A DNA stretch of 10,763 bases from CAZPUI01 sp964415525 (GCA_964415525.1 CAYQAS010000129.1:1-10763), one strand, 5' to 3'; counted from the first letter of the stretch, positions 1 through 5,755 are shown. Numbers and translations: made by a program. Notes: generated by a model not told the origin, from the letters alone.

Positions 1-695
1 GTGTGTTCGGTTGGCGGATCGTGGAAGAGTCCGTGGGTGGCTCGCCCATGCACCTTATCTTCAACGGCGCCACCATGCTGGGTGATGTCATGGCCATGCC
101 CCCGGAGGCCCCGGCGCCCTCCCACTGGCTTTCCTATGTCTGGGTGAAGGACATCGACGAGGTCGTCGCCAAGGCCGCCGCCCGCGGCGCCACGATCTTC
201 GTCCCCGTCATGAACATCCCTGAAGTAGGTCGCATCGCCGTGTTTGCGGATCCCAAGGGGGCCGTCCTGGGCGTCTACGCCACGGAACAGGCGCCCGAAG
301 AGCCTCAGCCCTTGGTTCCCGGTGGCTTCTGCTGGTACGAGTGCATGAGTCGAGATGTGGAAGCAGAGAAGGCCTTCTACGCCGATCTCTTCGGCTGGAC
401 CTCCAGCGCGCAGCCGATGGACGGAGGCTTCGTCTACCACCTTCAGAATCGGGGTGCCGATCAGGTGGCGGGCATGATGGCCATGGATGGCGACTGTTGG
501 GAGGGCATCCCGGATCACTGGATGGCCTACGTGGCGGTGGCGGATATCGAGGCCACGGTGGCCAAGGTGGCCCCCCTGGGTGGCAAGGTCTGCGTTCCCG
601 TGACGGACATCCACATCGGACGCTTTGCCGTCCTCCAGGATGCAGTGGGAGCGACCCTCAGCGTCTTCCAGGGAAAGGAGCAGCCATGCGAATGA
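1..695 (+). CDS. VOC family protein with two tandem glyoxalase-like domains (5' partial)
   Basis: The reading frame is open from the window edge, and the first visible residues (VFGWRIVEES) match the inside of a VOC domain, just after the usual AFYxxVFGW helix end, so the true start lies upstream. About 231 residues are visible. The first domain (residues about 1-95) lacks its N-terminal strand and helix. The second (about 105-225) is complete, with a WYECMSRD strand, an AFYADLFGW helix and a closing GRFAVLQDAVGATLSVF strand. Tandem VOC proteins of this type (COG3324-like, lactoylglutathione lyase-related) form a metal-binding or ligand-binding cleft from paired beta-alpha-beta-beta-beta units. 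Members include enzymes and resistance or binding proteins, so the substrate cannot be assigned. It overlaps the next gene by 10 bases, indicating co-transcription and probably coupled translation. Confidence 0.88.
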   Translation, partial: VFGWRIVEESVGGSPMHLIFNGATMLGDVMAMPPEAPAPSHWLSYVWVKDIDEVVAKAAARGATIFVPVMNIPEVGRIAVFADPKGAVLGVYATEQAPEEPQPLVPGGFCWYECMSRDVEAEKAFYADLFGWTSSAQPMDGGFVYHLQNRGADQVAGMMAMDGDCWEGIPDHWMAYVAVADIEATVAKVAPLGGKVCVPVTDIHIGRFAVLQDAVGATLSVFQGKEQPCE

Positions 696-1219
696 TCCTG
701 GTCTGTGTCCTTGCGACGGCGGGCCTCCTGGCCCAGGAGATGCCGCTACCCAAGCCCACCTCCCACCATCAGGCCCTTCAGCGGTCCGAGGGCACCTGGG
801 ATGTCGTGGTGAAGGTGTTCGGCGCCCCCGGCAAGCCGCCCATGGTCTCCAAGGGCGTGGAAGTGAACAAGCTGGTGCCAGGCGGGCTCTGGCTCACCTC
901 CGAGTTCAAATCCGATTTCATGGGAACCCCCTTCGAGGGGCGCGGGATCTTCGGCTACGACACCGCCACCAAGAAGCACGTGGGCACCTGGGTCGACTCC
1001 ATGGTCACGGGCTTGGCCCTACCCGTGGGCACCTGCAAGGACGACTGCCGGGAAGTCACCATGACCTTTGAGGGCGCTGGCATGGACGGGAAGCTGACCT
1101 CCTACAAGGAGGTCACCGTCGAAAAGGGCGCCGACCAGCGCGTGATGACCATGTATATCAAGGGCAAGGACGGCGCGTTCAAACTGAACATGGAAATGGA
1201 ATACACGCGGCGGAAATAG
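686..1219 (+). CDS. Exported DUF1579 family protein
   Basis: This encodes 177 residues. The ATG at 686 is preceded by AGGAG at 676-680 and lies inside the end of the upstream VOC gene. A short signal peptide is visible (MRMILVCVLATAGLLA followed by QE), with no lipobox cysteine at the likely cleavage point, so a periplasmic or secreted soluble protein is expected. The mature part shows the DUF1579 pattern: GTWDVVVKVF near the start, GGLWLTSEF, the GRGIFGYDTATKKHVGTWVDSM block, and a C-terminal run of beta strands ending MEMEYTRRK. The family is thought to form a lipocalin-like beta barrel, but its biochemical role is not established. Two cysteines close together (TCKDDC, about residues 113-117) could form a disulfide after export; that is inference. 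A longer in-frame reading beginning at 341 is a shadow of the VOC gene. Confidence 0.87.
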   Translation: MRMILVCVLATAGLLAQEMPLPKPTSHHQALQRSEGTWDVVVKVFGAPGKPPMVSKGVEVNKLVPGGLWLTSEFKSDFMGTPFEGRGIFGYDTATKKHVGTWVDSMVTGLALPVGTCKDDCREVTMTFEGAGMDGKLTSYKEVTVEKGADQRVMTMYIKGKDGAFKLNMEMEYTRRK

Positions 1220-1234
1220 ACGAAGCAGCTCGAG

Positions 1235-1261
1235 GGGCCGGGTCTCCGAAGGACCCGGCCC
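1235..1261 (+). other. Intercistronic hairpin between DUF1579 and VOC genes
   Basis: A perfect 10-bp stem (GGGCCGGGTC at 1235-1244 paired with GACCCGGCCC at 1252-1261) encloses a 7-base loop. It begins 16 bases after the DUF1579 stop and ends just before the AAGGAG (1264-1269) of the next gene. No T-run follows, so a classical intrinsic terminator is unlikely. An mRNA-stabilising or processing hairpin, or a structure that tunes translation of the downstream VOC gene, is more plausible. Confidence 0.55.
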
Positions 1262-1276
1262 GCAAGGAGAGACACG

Positions 1277-1639
1277 ATGGGCGTTCCCAACCACGGCATC
1301 CACTACCTCGAGATCGTCACGGCGGATGCCGAAGCGGCTCGCCGGTTCTACGCCGACGCGCACGGCTGGGTCTTTTCACCGGCGCAGCCCGAGCTGGGCT
1401 TCGCCTACGTGGCCGAACTTCCGGGGGGCTCCCGCTGCGGCATCCGCGCACCCTTGAGCCCCGAGGAGACGCCCGTCGTGCGCACCTACCTCCGGGTGCC
1501 CGACCTCAAGGCCGCCACCCAGGAGGCGGCACGCCTGGGAGCCACGTTGCTGCTGGATGTCATGGATCTCCCAGGCTGGGGCCAGATCGCCATTTTCGAG
1601 ATCGGCGGCCTCCAGCAGGGACTGTGGCAGGTGCCGTAG
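1277..1639 (+). CDS. VOC family protein, single glyoxalase-like domain
   Basis: This encodes 120 residues. The ATG at 1277 has AAGGAG at 1264-1269 with 7-base spacing. It forms one complete VOC domain: an N-terminal IHYLEIVTADAEAARRFYADAHGW strand and helix, a central AYVAELPGG hairpin, a second half with VRTYLRVPDLKAATQEAARLGATLL, and a closing WGQIAIFEIGGLQQGLWQV strand. Single-domain members normally dimerise to build two active clefts. Metal ligands cannot be named with certainty; the HYLE start and the IFEIGG strand are where ligands sit in glyoxalase-type members. It lies 57 bases after the DUF1579 stop on the same strand, so the first three genes probably form one operon. The substrate is unknown; lactoylglutathione lyase activity should not be assumed. 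Confidence 0.88.
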   Translation: MGVPNHGIHYLEIVTADAEAARRFYADAHGWVFSPAQPELGFAYVAELPGGSRCGIRAPLSPEETPVVRTYLRVPDLKAATQEAARLGATLLLDVMDLPGWGQIAIFEIGGLQQGLWQVP

Positions 1640-1640
1640 C

Positions 1641-1671
1641 GCGCCTTCCGGACCGGCACGCAGGAAGGCGC
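1641..1671 (+). terminator. Possible terminator after the VOC/DUF1579 operon
   Basis: A perfect 9-bp inverted repeat (GCGCCTTCC at 1641-1649 and GGAAGGCGC at 1663-1671) with a 13-base loop begins one base after the VOC stop codon. There is no T-run after it, so it may act as a 3' stabiliser rather than a true intrinsic terminator. Confidence 0.42.
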
Positions 1672-1715
1672 CGCACAGGGACGCTTGGCACGGGCGTCTC
1701 TGTCCCACGCCTCTG

Positions 1716-1733
1716 GCAACCTTCGGTTGCTTT
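1716..1733 (+). terminator. Small hairpin followed by TTT, second terminator candidate
   Basis: GCAACC (1716-1721) pairs with GGTTGC (1725-1730) around a TTC loop, and TTTA follows directly. It could back up the 1641-1671 hairpin and isolate the Rrf2 gene from upstream transcription. The stem and the T-run are both short. Confidence 0.35.
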
Positions 1734-1801
1734 ACGGGCTGGCGCGGGGGGCAGCCCTTGACCGTCTCGGGAGGCGATCGGAAGGAATCTCGCACTCCCC
1801 C

Positions 1802-1830
1802 TTGACGGATTCTGGATTTCTCTCAAACTA
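1802..1830 (+). promoter_or_regulatory. Candidate promoter for the Rrf2 gene
   Basis: TTGACG at 1802-1807 is a good -35 box (5 of 6 to TTGACA). The -10 is weak: AAACTA at 1825-1830 (17-base spacer) or CAAACT one base earlier. This locally AT-richer stretch of the upstream region lies 20 bases before the start codon. A poor -10 next to a good -35 is common where a regulator modulates the promoter. Confidence 0.4.
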
Positions 1831-1845
1831 GCACTTGCGAGGTGC
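1831..1845 (+). promoter_or_regulatory. Imperfect dyad, candidate Rrf2 autoregulatory operator
   Basis: The 15-base stretch GCACTTGCGAGGTGC is an imperfect inverted repeat (GCAC at 1831-1834, GTGC at 1842-1845, with an inner T/A pair). It sits between the candidate -10 and the start codon and contains the GAGGT ribosome binding site. A related inverted copy of the right arm, CTCGCAC, lies at 1789-1795 opposite GTGCGAG at 1842-1848. Rrf2-family regulators often repress their own genes from dyads at the promoter; that this dyad is the site is inference. Confidence 0.4.
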
Positions 1846-1849
1846 GAGT

Positions 1850-2386
1850 ATGACGTCAGCGCTGTATGGAGCCGGGGCCGAGTACGCCCTTCACTCGCTG
1901 CTGATCCTCGCATCCGCCCAGGCGCCCGTCAGCGTGCGGGATTTGGCGAAGTATCAACAGCTTCCGGAACGTTTCCTCGCCAAGGTCTTCTCCCGACTCA
2001 AGGCGGCCCGAATCGTCCGGGGCACGGAAGGTGTCTCCGGGGGCTTCACCCTGGCGCGCCCGGCAAGCGAGATCCCCGTCCTGCAGGTGCTGGAGGCCGT
2101 GGATCCCCAGCGGGCGCTTTTCGCCTGCGCCGAGATCCGGCGCAACTGCGCGATCTACGGCGAAGCCCCCCCGGAGTGGGCCGTCTCCGGTCCCTGCCGC
2201 ATCCACGCCTTCATGCTGGAAGCGGAGCAGAAGCTCAAGGAGGTGCTCGCCTCCAAGAGCATCGCGGACCTCGTGTGCGAACTCGGATGCAAAACCCCGG
2301 CGTCCTTCGTCGAGGACACCGCCCAGTGGTTCCAGGGACAGCGGCAGTCCCGGCGAAGCCCTGCCCAAGGCGGCGCTGACCGCTGA
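1850..2386 (+). CDS. Rrf2 family transcriptional regulator
   Basis: This encodes 178 residues. The ATG at 1850 is supported by GAGGT at 1839-1843; a TTG at 1835 would precede that site and is unlikely. The N-terminus YGAGAEYALHSLLILA is typical of Rrf2, followed by a winged helix-turn-helix (about residues 28-50, SVRDLAKYQQLPERFLAKVFSRL) and the wing GVSGGFTLARP (61-71). The family includes IscR, NsrR and RsrR (Fe-S sensors) and CymR-type regulators. Cysteines fall at 93, 100, 116, 143 and 147. Cys93, Cys100 and Cys116 occupy the region where Fe-S members hold their cluster, but the spacing (C-x6-C-x15-C) is not the IscR/NsrR spacing, so cluster binding, thiol redox sensing or a structural role are all possible. 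The C-terminal tail beyond about residue 150 looks disordered. It is followed on the same strand by an HTH gene and a CMD-family gene that it may control. Confidence 0.92.
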   Translation: MTSALYGAGAEYALHSLLILASAQAPVSVRDLAKYQQLPERFLAKVFSRLKAARIVRGTEGVSGGFTLARPASEIPVLQVLEAVDPQRALFACAEIRRNCAIYGEAPPEWAVSGPCRIHAFMLEAEQKLKEVLASKSIADLVCELGCKTPASFVEDTAQWFQGQRQSRRSPAQGGADR

Positions 2387-2459
2387 TGTGACGCGCTGAC
2401 GGCACGCCACCACCTCCCTTTCGCCACCGATCGAGATCGTTTCCCAACCGCCCGCCGGG

Positions 2460-2499
2460 CCGCCGCAAGTCGGCGGACGGTCGTCGACCGCTTGCGGTC
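2460..2499 (+). promoter_or_regulatory. Cluster of overlapping palindromes upstream of the small HTH gene
   Basis: Three perfect dyads are packed into 40 bases: CCGCCG/CGGCGG (2460-2465 and 2471-2476, 5-base loop), CGGTCG-T-CGACCG (2478-2490) and GACCGC-TT-GCGGTC (2486-2499). The last two share GACCG and so would compete as RNA structures. As DNA they form a compound operator-like array 13 bases before the AGGAG of the next gene. No clear sigma70 boxes are seen in the 138-base gap after the Rrf2 gene. Regulation by the Rrf2 or HTH protein is inference. Confidence 0.5.
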
Positions 2500-2524
2500 A
2501 CCACACCCATCTAGGAGTGATTCC

Positions 2525-2707
2525 ATGCCTGACACGACGTCCGACCCCATGACCGCCAACCGGATGGCCAAAGCCCTTGGCGTCCCGGAGGGGAAGGTCA
2601 AAGCCACCCTGGAGCGGCTGGCCATCGAGCCCTGTGCCCGGAAGGGCTGCTGCCGCTACTACGACGCCCAGGACCTTCCTCGCATCCGCGAGGCTCTCCA
2701 GGACTGA
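2525..2707 (+). CDS. Small cysteine-containing helix-turn-helix protein
   Basis: This encodes 60 residues. The ATG at 2525 has AGGAG at 2513-2517 with 7-base spacing; the upstream in-frame ATG at 2492 lies inside the palindromes and lacks a site. Residues 9-35 read as a helix-turn-helix (MTANRMAKALGVPEGKVKATLERLAI), followed by a short CARKGCCRYY hairpin with Cys37, Cys42 and Cys43 and a final helix DLPRIREAL, an arrangement like a minimal winged helix. I recall similar stand-alone HTH proteins ending in KKGxCxYY from anaerobes and soil bacteria, but know no characterised member. The cysteines next to the wing could bind a metal or sense thiol reactivity; that is inference. It lies between an Rrf2 regulator and a CMD protein, with its own leader and terminator-like hairpin. 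Confidence 0.82.
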   Translation: MPDTTSDPMTANRMAKALGVPEGKVKATLERLAIEPCARKGCCRYYDAQDLPRIREALQD

Positions 2708-2722
2708 TACCCAACGCCGCTC

Positions 2723-2739
2723 GCGGAGCCGCGCTCCGC
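2723..2739 (+). terminator. Hairpin after the small HTH gene
   Basis: GCGGAGC (2723-2729) pairs perfectly with GCTCCGC (2733-2739) around a CGC triloop, 15 bases after the stop codon. A weak CTTT occurs 11 bases later. It may be a partial terminator or a stabilising 3' stem. Confidence 0.4.
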
Positions 2740-2807
2740 AGCCTGATTCCTTTACCCGCTCAACCCGTGGTGGGCCCTCGGCCTGCCCGCACCCAGGAGG
2801 ATGCGCC

Positions 2808-3287
2808 ATGCATCAGCGTCTCGACTACTTCGCCACGTCCGAGAAGTTCTTCAAGAGCTACCTCGACTTCAACAACCTCGTCCACGCGGACCCAACCCTC
2901 AAGGAATTCGCGGACCTGGTCACCATCCGGGCCTCCCAGCTCAATGCCTGCGCCTTCTGCGTAGACATGCACGTCAAGGAAGCCAAGATCCACGGCGAGC
3001 GCGAACTGCGCCTGCACCACCTGGCCATCTGGCGGGAATCGGGTCTCTTCACCCCCCGCGAGCGGGCCGCCCTGGCCTGGACCGAAGCCCTGACACACCT
3101 CAGCCCCCAGGGGGTTTCCCAGGACATCTACGACGCGGTCCATGCCCACCTGACCGAAAAGGAGATGTCCGACCTCGGCTTCCTGATCATCACCATCAAC
3201 GGCTGGAATCGCCTGTGTGTGGCCTTCCAGACCACGCCCGGCTCCTGCGATGCCGCCTTCGGACTCGACAAGGCCGGTCTGAGCTGA
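2808..3287 (+). CDS. Carboxymuconolactone decarboxylase (AhpD-like) family protein
   Basis: This encodes 159 residues. The ATG at 2808 has a perfect AGGAGG at 2795-2800; the ATG at 2801 is in another frame. The AhpD/CMD signature is intact: RASQLNACAFCVDMH gives Cys48, Cys51 and His55, the redox CxxC with the proton-relay histidine seen in AhpD-type alkylhydroperoxidases. The later ERAALAWTEALTHL segment and the INGWNRLCVAFQTTPG C-terminal helix are typical of the roughly 150-residue branch often annotated as peroxidase-related. Family members form helical oligomers and either reduce peroxides using the CxxC or, without it, decarboxylate lactones. Intact cysteines favour a peroxidase or thiol-redox role over true carboxymuconolactone decarboxylase. 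Its position behind an Rrf2 regulator fits an oxidative or electrophile response, by inference. Confidence 0.92.
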   Translation: MHQRLDYFATSEKFFKSYLDFNNLVHADPTLKEFADLVTIRASQLNACAFCVDMHVKEAKIHGERELRLHHLAIWRESGLFTPRERAALAWTEALTHLSPQGVSQDIYDAVHAHLTEKEMSDLGFLIITINGWNRLCVAFQTTPGSCDAAFGLDKAGLS

Positions 3288-3438
3288 GGCTCCCTCCCGG
3301 GGCGTCGGCGGTCCTGCCCTTCCTGGAGGACGGCCGGCCCCTCGGGTTCGGGATCCTTCCTCGCGAGGCCGCGGTGACCCTGTGAACGATCCGGCATCCA
3401 ACGGGTGGCCCTGCCGCAGCTCGTCTCTAGGAGGCTCC

Positions 3439-3900
3439 ATGGCAACCCACACCGTGACCCTGCACCGCGTCCTCCGCACGACGCCGGACCGCGCCTATCG
3501 CGCCTTCCTGGATCCCGACGCCCTGGCCAAGTGGCTCCCGCCCCACGGCTTCACGGGGCGGGTGCATCACCTGGAATCTTCTGTCGGGGGCAGCTACCGC
3601 ATGTCCTTCACCAACTTCGGGACCGGCGAGAGCCACAGCTTCGGCGGCACCTACCTGGAGCTCATCCCAGGGGAACGCATCCGCCACACGGACCAGTTCG
3701 ACGATCCCAACCTGCCCGGCGAGATGCAGGTCACGATCACCCTCCGGGCGGTGTCCTGCGGAACCGAGGTCCACATCGTGCAGGAAGGCATTCCCGAGAT
3801 GATCCCGCCGGAGGCCTGCTACCTCGGCTGGCAGGAGTCCCTGGTGCTCCTGGCTCAGCTCTTGGAGGCGGACATCCCTGCGGCACCGTCCGAAGCCTAG
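3439..3900 (+). CDS. SRPBCC (AHSA1-like) family protein, copy 1
   Basis: This encodes 153 residues. The ATG at 3439 follows AGGAGG at 3429-3434 with a short 4-base spacer; an upstream in-frame ATG at 3382 has no site and adds residues unlike the family. The fold is the START-like SRPBCC helix-grip: an N-terminal strand HTVTLHRVLRTTPDRAYRAFLD, the family motif KWLPPHGFTGRVHH, a GGSYRMSFTNF strand, FGGTYLELIPGERIRHTDQF, and the C-terminal helix YLGWQESLVLLAQLLE that closes the hydrophobic cavity. I recognise this as a well-conserved soluble bacterial subfamily annotated as SRPBCC or polyketide-cyclase-like, with no assigned ligand. It stands 151 bases after the CMD gene, and no convincing promoter was seen in that gap. 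Confidence 0.9.
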   Translation: MATHTVTLHRVLRTTPDRAYRAFLDPDALAKWLPPHGFTGRVHHLESSVGGSYRMSFTNFGTGESHSFGGTYLELIPGERIRHTDQFDDPNLPGEMQVTITLRAVSCGTEVHIVQEGIPEMIPPEACYLGWQESLVLLAQLLEADIPAAPSEA

Positions 3901-3923
3901 CCCCTTCGCCCATGGAGCCCGAG

Positions 3924-4361
3924 ATGTCGCTGTTCCGCACGACCCGCATCCTGCCCGCCACGCCCGAGGCGGTCTTCGCGGCCATCGAGGATCCTGAACG
4001 CCTGGCCCGCTGGTGGGGGCCCGAAGGCTTCAGGAATACGTTCCACACCTTCGCGTTCAAGCCCGGAGGCGCCTGGGTGTTCACCATGCACGGGCCCGAC
4101 GGCACCGACTACGCCAACCAATCCGAGTTCATGGAAATCGTGCCGGGCGCCCTGGTTCGGATCCGACACGTGAACCTCCCCCATTTTGAGCTGTCCATAA
4201 GCCTGGAGGCTGTGGCGGGTGGAACCCTCCTCACCTGGGTGGGTGTCTTCGAGAACCACGCCTTTGCCGAACAGGCGCGCGCCTTTCTCGAAACCGCCAA
4301 TGAGCAGAACCTCGATCGGTTGACGGTCGAGGTGGAGACCCCGACAGCAGCCACCGAATGA
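3924..4361 (+). CDS. SRPBCC (AHSA1-like) family protein, copy 2
   Basis: This encodes 145 residues. The ATG at 3924 is preceded by GGAG at 3914-3917 (6-base spacing); an in-frame ATG at 3912 would add only four residues and lacks a site. Domain features are an N-terminal TTRILPATPEAVFAAIEDPERLARWWGPEGF segment with the typical WWGP turn, the FKPGGAWVFTMHGPDG strand pair, EIVPGALVRIRHV, and a C-terminal helix (QARAFLETANEQNLDRLTVEV). It is clearly diverged from copy 1, so the pair is not a recent duplication. It begins 23 bases after copy 1 and is probably co-transcribed with it. AHSA1-type proteins bind small hydrophobic ligands; no substrate can be inferred. Confidence 0.9.
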   Translation: MSLFRTTRILPATPEAVFAAIEDPERLARWWGPEGFRNTFHTFAFKPGGAWVFTMHGPDGTDYANQSEFMEIVPGALVRIRHVNLPHFELSISLEAVAGGTLLTWVGVFENHAFAEQARAFLETANEQNLDRLTVEVETPTAATE

Positions 4362-4395
4362 GGATCTCGCCACGGATGGGACCGAGTGCCCAGGG

Positions 4396-4854
4396 TCAGG
4401 CCTTGGCTCGCCCTTCGCACAGTGCCTTCAGCAACCCCAGCGCCTGAGGCCAGACCTTCGACATATGGTCGAGGTATTCCTCCAGCACGTCCTGATCCAC
4501 GATCAGGCGGGTGCCCTCCGGAACGGCCTGGAACGTGTAGTTCTCGTAGGCGGGCGCCCAAGCGCGCACGGCCTCGCTTTCCGTGTCTTCCACGCCCTGG
4601 ACGATGCATCCGAGGTGGCGGATCGAGATGTACTCGTTGGGCCGGAAGGCTGCGATTTCCGCCACCATGCCATCCCCCGAAGGAGACAGGAAGCGGAGAC
4701 GCGCCCCCTCTTCCCACTGCCCCTCGTAATAGGAACCTTCACAGAAGGTCGAGGTCCAACGTCGGTAATTTTCCGGGTCATAGAAGGTCTGGAAGACGCG
4801 TTCCACGGGCGCCTCCATCGTGATGGTGTACTGCATGGGTCGGAGCAGGGACAT
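4396..4854 (-). CDS. SRPBCC family protein, copy 3 (minus strand)
   Basis: This encodes 152 residues on the minus strand. The ATG at 4854-4852 has GGAG about 7 bases upstream; the open frame extends further upstream, but that part is low-complexity and unlike the family. Alternative in-frame Met codons occur at residues 7 and 13 (MSLLRPMQYTITM). The helix-grip pattern is present: QYTITMEAPVERVFQTFYDPENYRRW, GSYYEGQWEEGARLRFLSPSG, NEYISIRHLGCIVQG, GTRLIVDQDVLEEYLDHMSKVWPQALGLLKALCEG. Similar proteins are annotated as SRPBCC domain-containing or ATPase-activating, without a known ligand. It converges on copy 2 with only 34 bases between the stop codons and starts divergently from the carbon-nitrogen hydrolase gene, with which it may share a control region. 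Confidence 0.88.
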   Translation of the reverse strand: MSLLRPMQYTITMEAPVERVFQTFYDPENYRRWTSTFCEGSYYEGQWEEGARLRFLSPSGDGMVAEIAAFRPNEYISIRHLGCIVQGVEDTESEAVRAWAPAYENYTFQAVPEGTRLIVDQDVLEEYLDHMSKVWPQALGLLKALCEGRAKA

Positions 4855-4964
4855 CAGGAATCTCCATGGAAGGGGTACGTCAGCACCGCACGAGAGGTGA
4901 GATGCCGCACGGACTGATCGAGACCCCTCTTGTCTCAGCGTCGGGCGCGCGGGATGGTCAAAGG
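4855..4964. promoter_or_regulatory. Divergent intergenic region (SRPBCC copy 3 / hydrolase)
   Basis: These 110 bases separate two divergent start codons, so promoters for both genes should lie here. I see no confident -35/-10 pair. GAGGTGA at 4894-4900 lies directly before an in-frame ATG at 4902 and may be the true ribosome binding site of the hydrolase, which would shrink the shared region to 47 bases. Confidence 0.4.
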
Positions 4965-5726
4965 ATGACCATCCGATCTGTCGCGCTGCTCCACTTCCAC
5001 CCCCAGACTGGGGATCTGGATGGCAATCGACGACGCCTCGAATCGGGCGTGATTCGCGCGGCAATGGCCGGGGCGCACTGGATCCTCACCCCGGAACTCT
5101 GTTTGTCGGGGTACCAGTTCATGAAGGCGAGTGGCACGGCGTGGATCCAGGCCCAACCCGATGTCTGGATGGAGCGCCTTTTGGCGACAGTGCGGCGCCT
5201 GGGTGTGACCCTCTTCCTGGGGCACGCCGAGAAGGACACCATCACCGGTCAGTTGCACAACACCCTGTTCGCGCTGGGGCCGGACGGCATTCTCGGCCGC
5301 CACCGAAAGATCCATGTGATTCCGGGAGCGGAGGCCTGGGCATCGGCCGGGGATCGGCTGGAACCGATCCGCGTGGACGGGTGTGCCGTGGGGCTGCTGG
5401 TCTGTGCAGATGCCTACACGTCGTCCCTGGCCGGGAAGCTGAAGGCTGCCGGAGCCGAGGTTCTCGTTTCGGCTGCTGCCTGGTCCCCCATGCCCCACGG
5501 ACCTGAAGGCGCGTGGGAGGCGCGCAGTCGGGAGACGGATCTGCCTCTACTTATCTGCAATCGCACAGGCCAGGATGCCACCCTCGATTTCAGCGAGGCG
5601 GAAAGCGGTGTCTATGTGAAAGGCCAAAAACGATTTGGGTACTGCGGCCCAGAGGCGCTGCTGCGCTTTGATTGGAATCCGGAGACCCACGAGGTCGGGC
5701 CGGTCCTCACCCGCAATCTCGCATAA
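4965..5726 (+). CDS. Carbon-nitrogen hydrolase (nitrilase superfamily) family protein
   Basis: From the ATG at 4965 this encodes 253 residues. The nitrilase-superfamily triad is in order: Glu44 in LTPELCLSG, Lys115 in GRHRKIHVIPG, and the nucleophile Cys147 in GLLVCADAY. The LHNTLFALGPDG strand before the lysine and the WEARSRETDLPLLICNRTG segment are also typical. Such enzymes hydrolyse amide or nitrile C-N bonds through a Cys thioester intermediate in the cytoplasm. After the nucleophile the usual FPE motif is replaced by YTS, so the branch is not classical and no substrate is assigned. The start is uncertain. The domain begins at residue 4 from ATG 4965, where the site is poor (GGGATGG at 4951-4957); ATG 4902 has better GAGGTGA and would add 21 residues. 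Confidence 0.9.
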   Translation: MTIRSVALLHFHPQTGDLDGNRRRLESGVIRAAMAGAHWILTPELCLSGYQFMKASGTAWIQAQPDVWMERLLATVRRLGVTLFLGHAEKDTITGQLHNTLFALGPDGILGRHRKIHVIPGAEAWASAGDRLEPIRVDGCAVGLLVCADAYTSSLAGKLKAAGAEVLVSAAAWSPMPHGPEGAWEARSRETDLPLLICNRTGQDATLDFSEAESGVYVKGQKRFGYCGPEALLRFDWNPETHEVGPVLTRNLA

Positions 5727-5740
5727 GCACCACGCAGCCC

Positions 5741-5755
5741 CACGGTCTGACCGTG
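5741..5755. repeat. Perfect 15-bp palindrome
   Basis: CACGGTC-T-GACCGTG is perfectly palindromic around one central base, 14 bases after the hydrolase stop. It looks more like a protein-binding dyad than a terminator, since no T-run follows and the hairpin would have at most a 5-bp stem. Confidence 0.5.

Noticed and set aside
341..1219. Long plus-strand frame of 292 residues
   Set aside because: The part before 686 is a low-complexity shadow of the VOC gene. The real gene is the DUF1579 protein starting at 686 with a signal peptide and ribosome binding site.
1685..1701. Possible sigma54 promoter (TTGGCACG)
   Set aside because: The -24 half is perfect, but the required GC at -12 is replaced by TC at 1699-1700, and it is too far from the Rrf2 start to be preferred.
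3359..3368. Palindrome CCTCGCGAGG between the CMD and SRPBCC genes
   Set aside because: Ten-base GC palindromes are expected by chance in DNA of this composition, and it has no positional relation to a promoter or start.
2155..3479. Long minus-strand frames opposite the Rrf2 and CMD genes
   Set aside because: They are antisense shadows favoured by high GC third positions. Their translations show no domain pattern, while the plus strand encodes clear family members.
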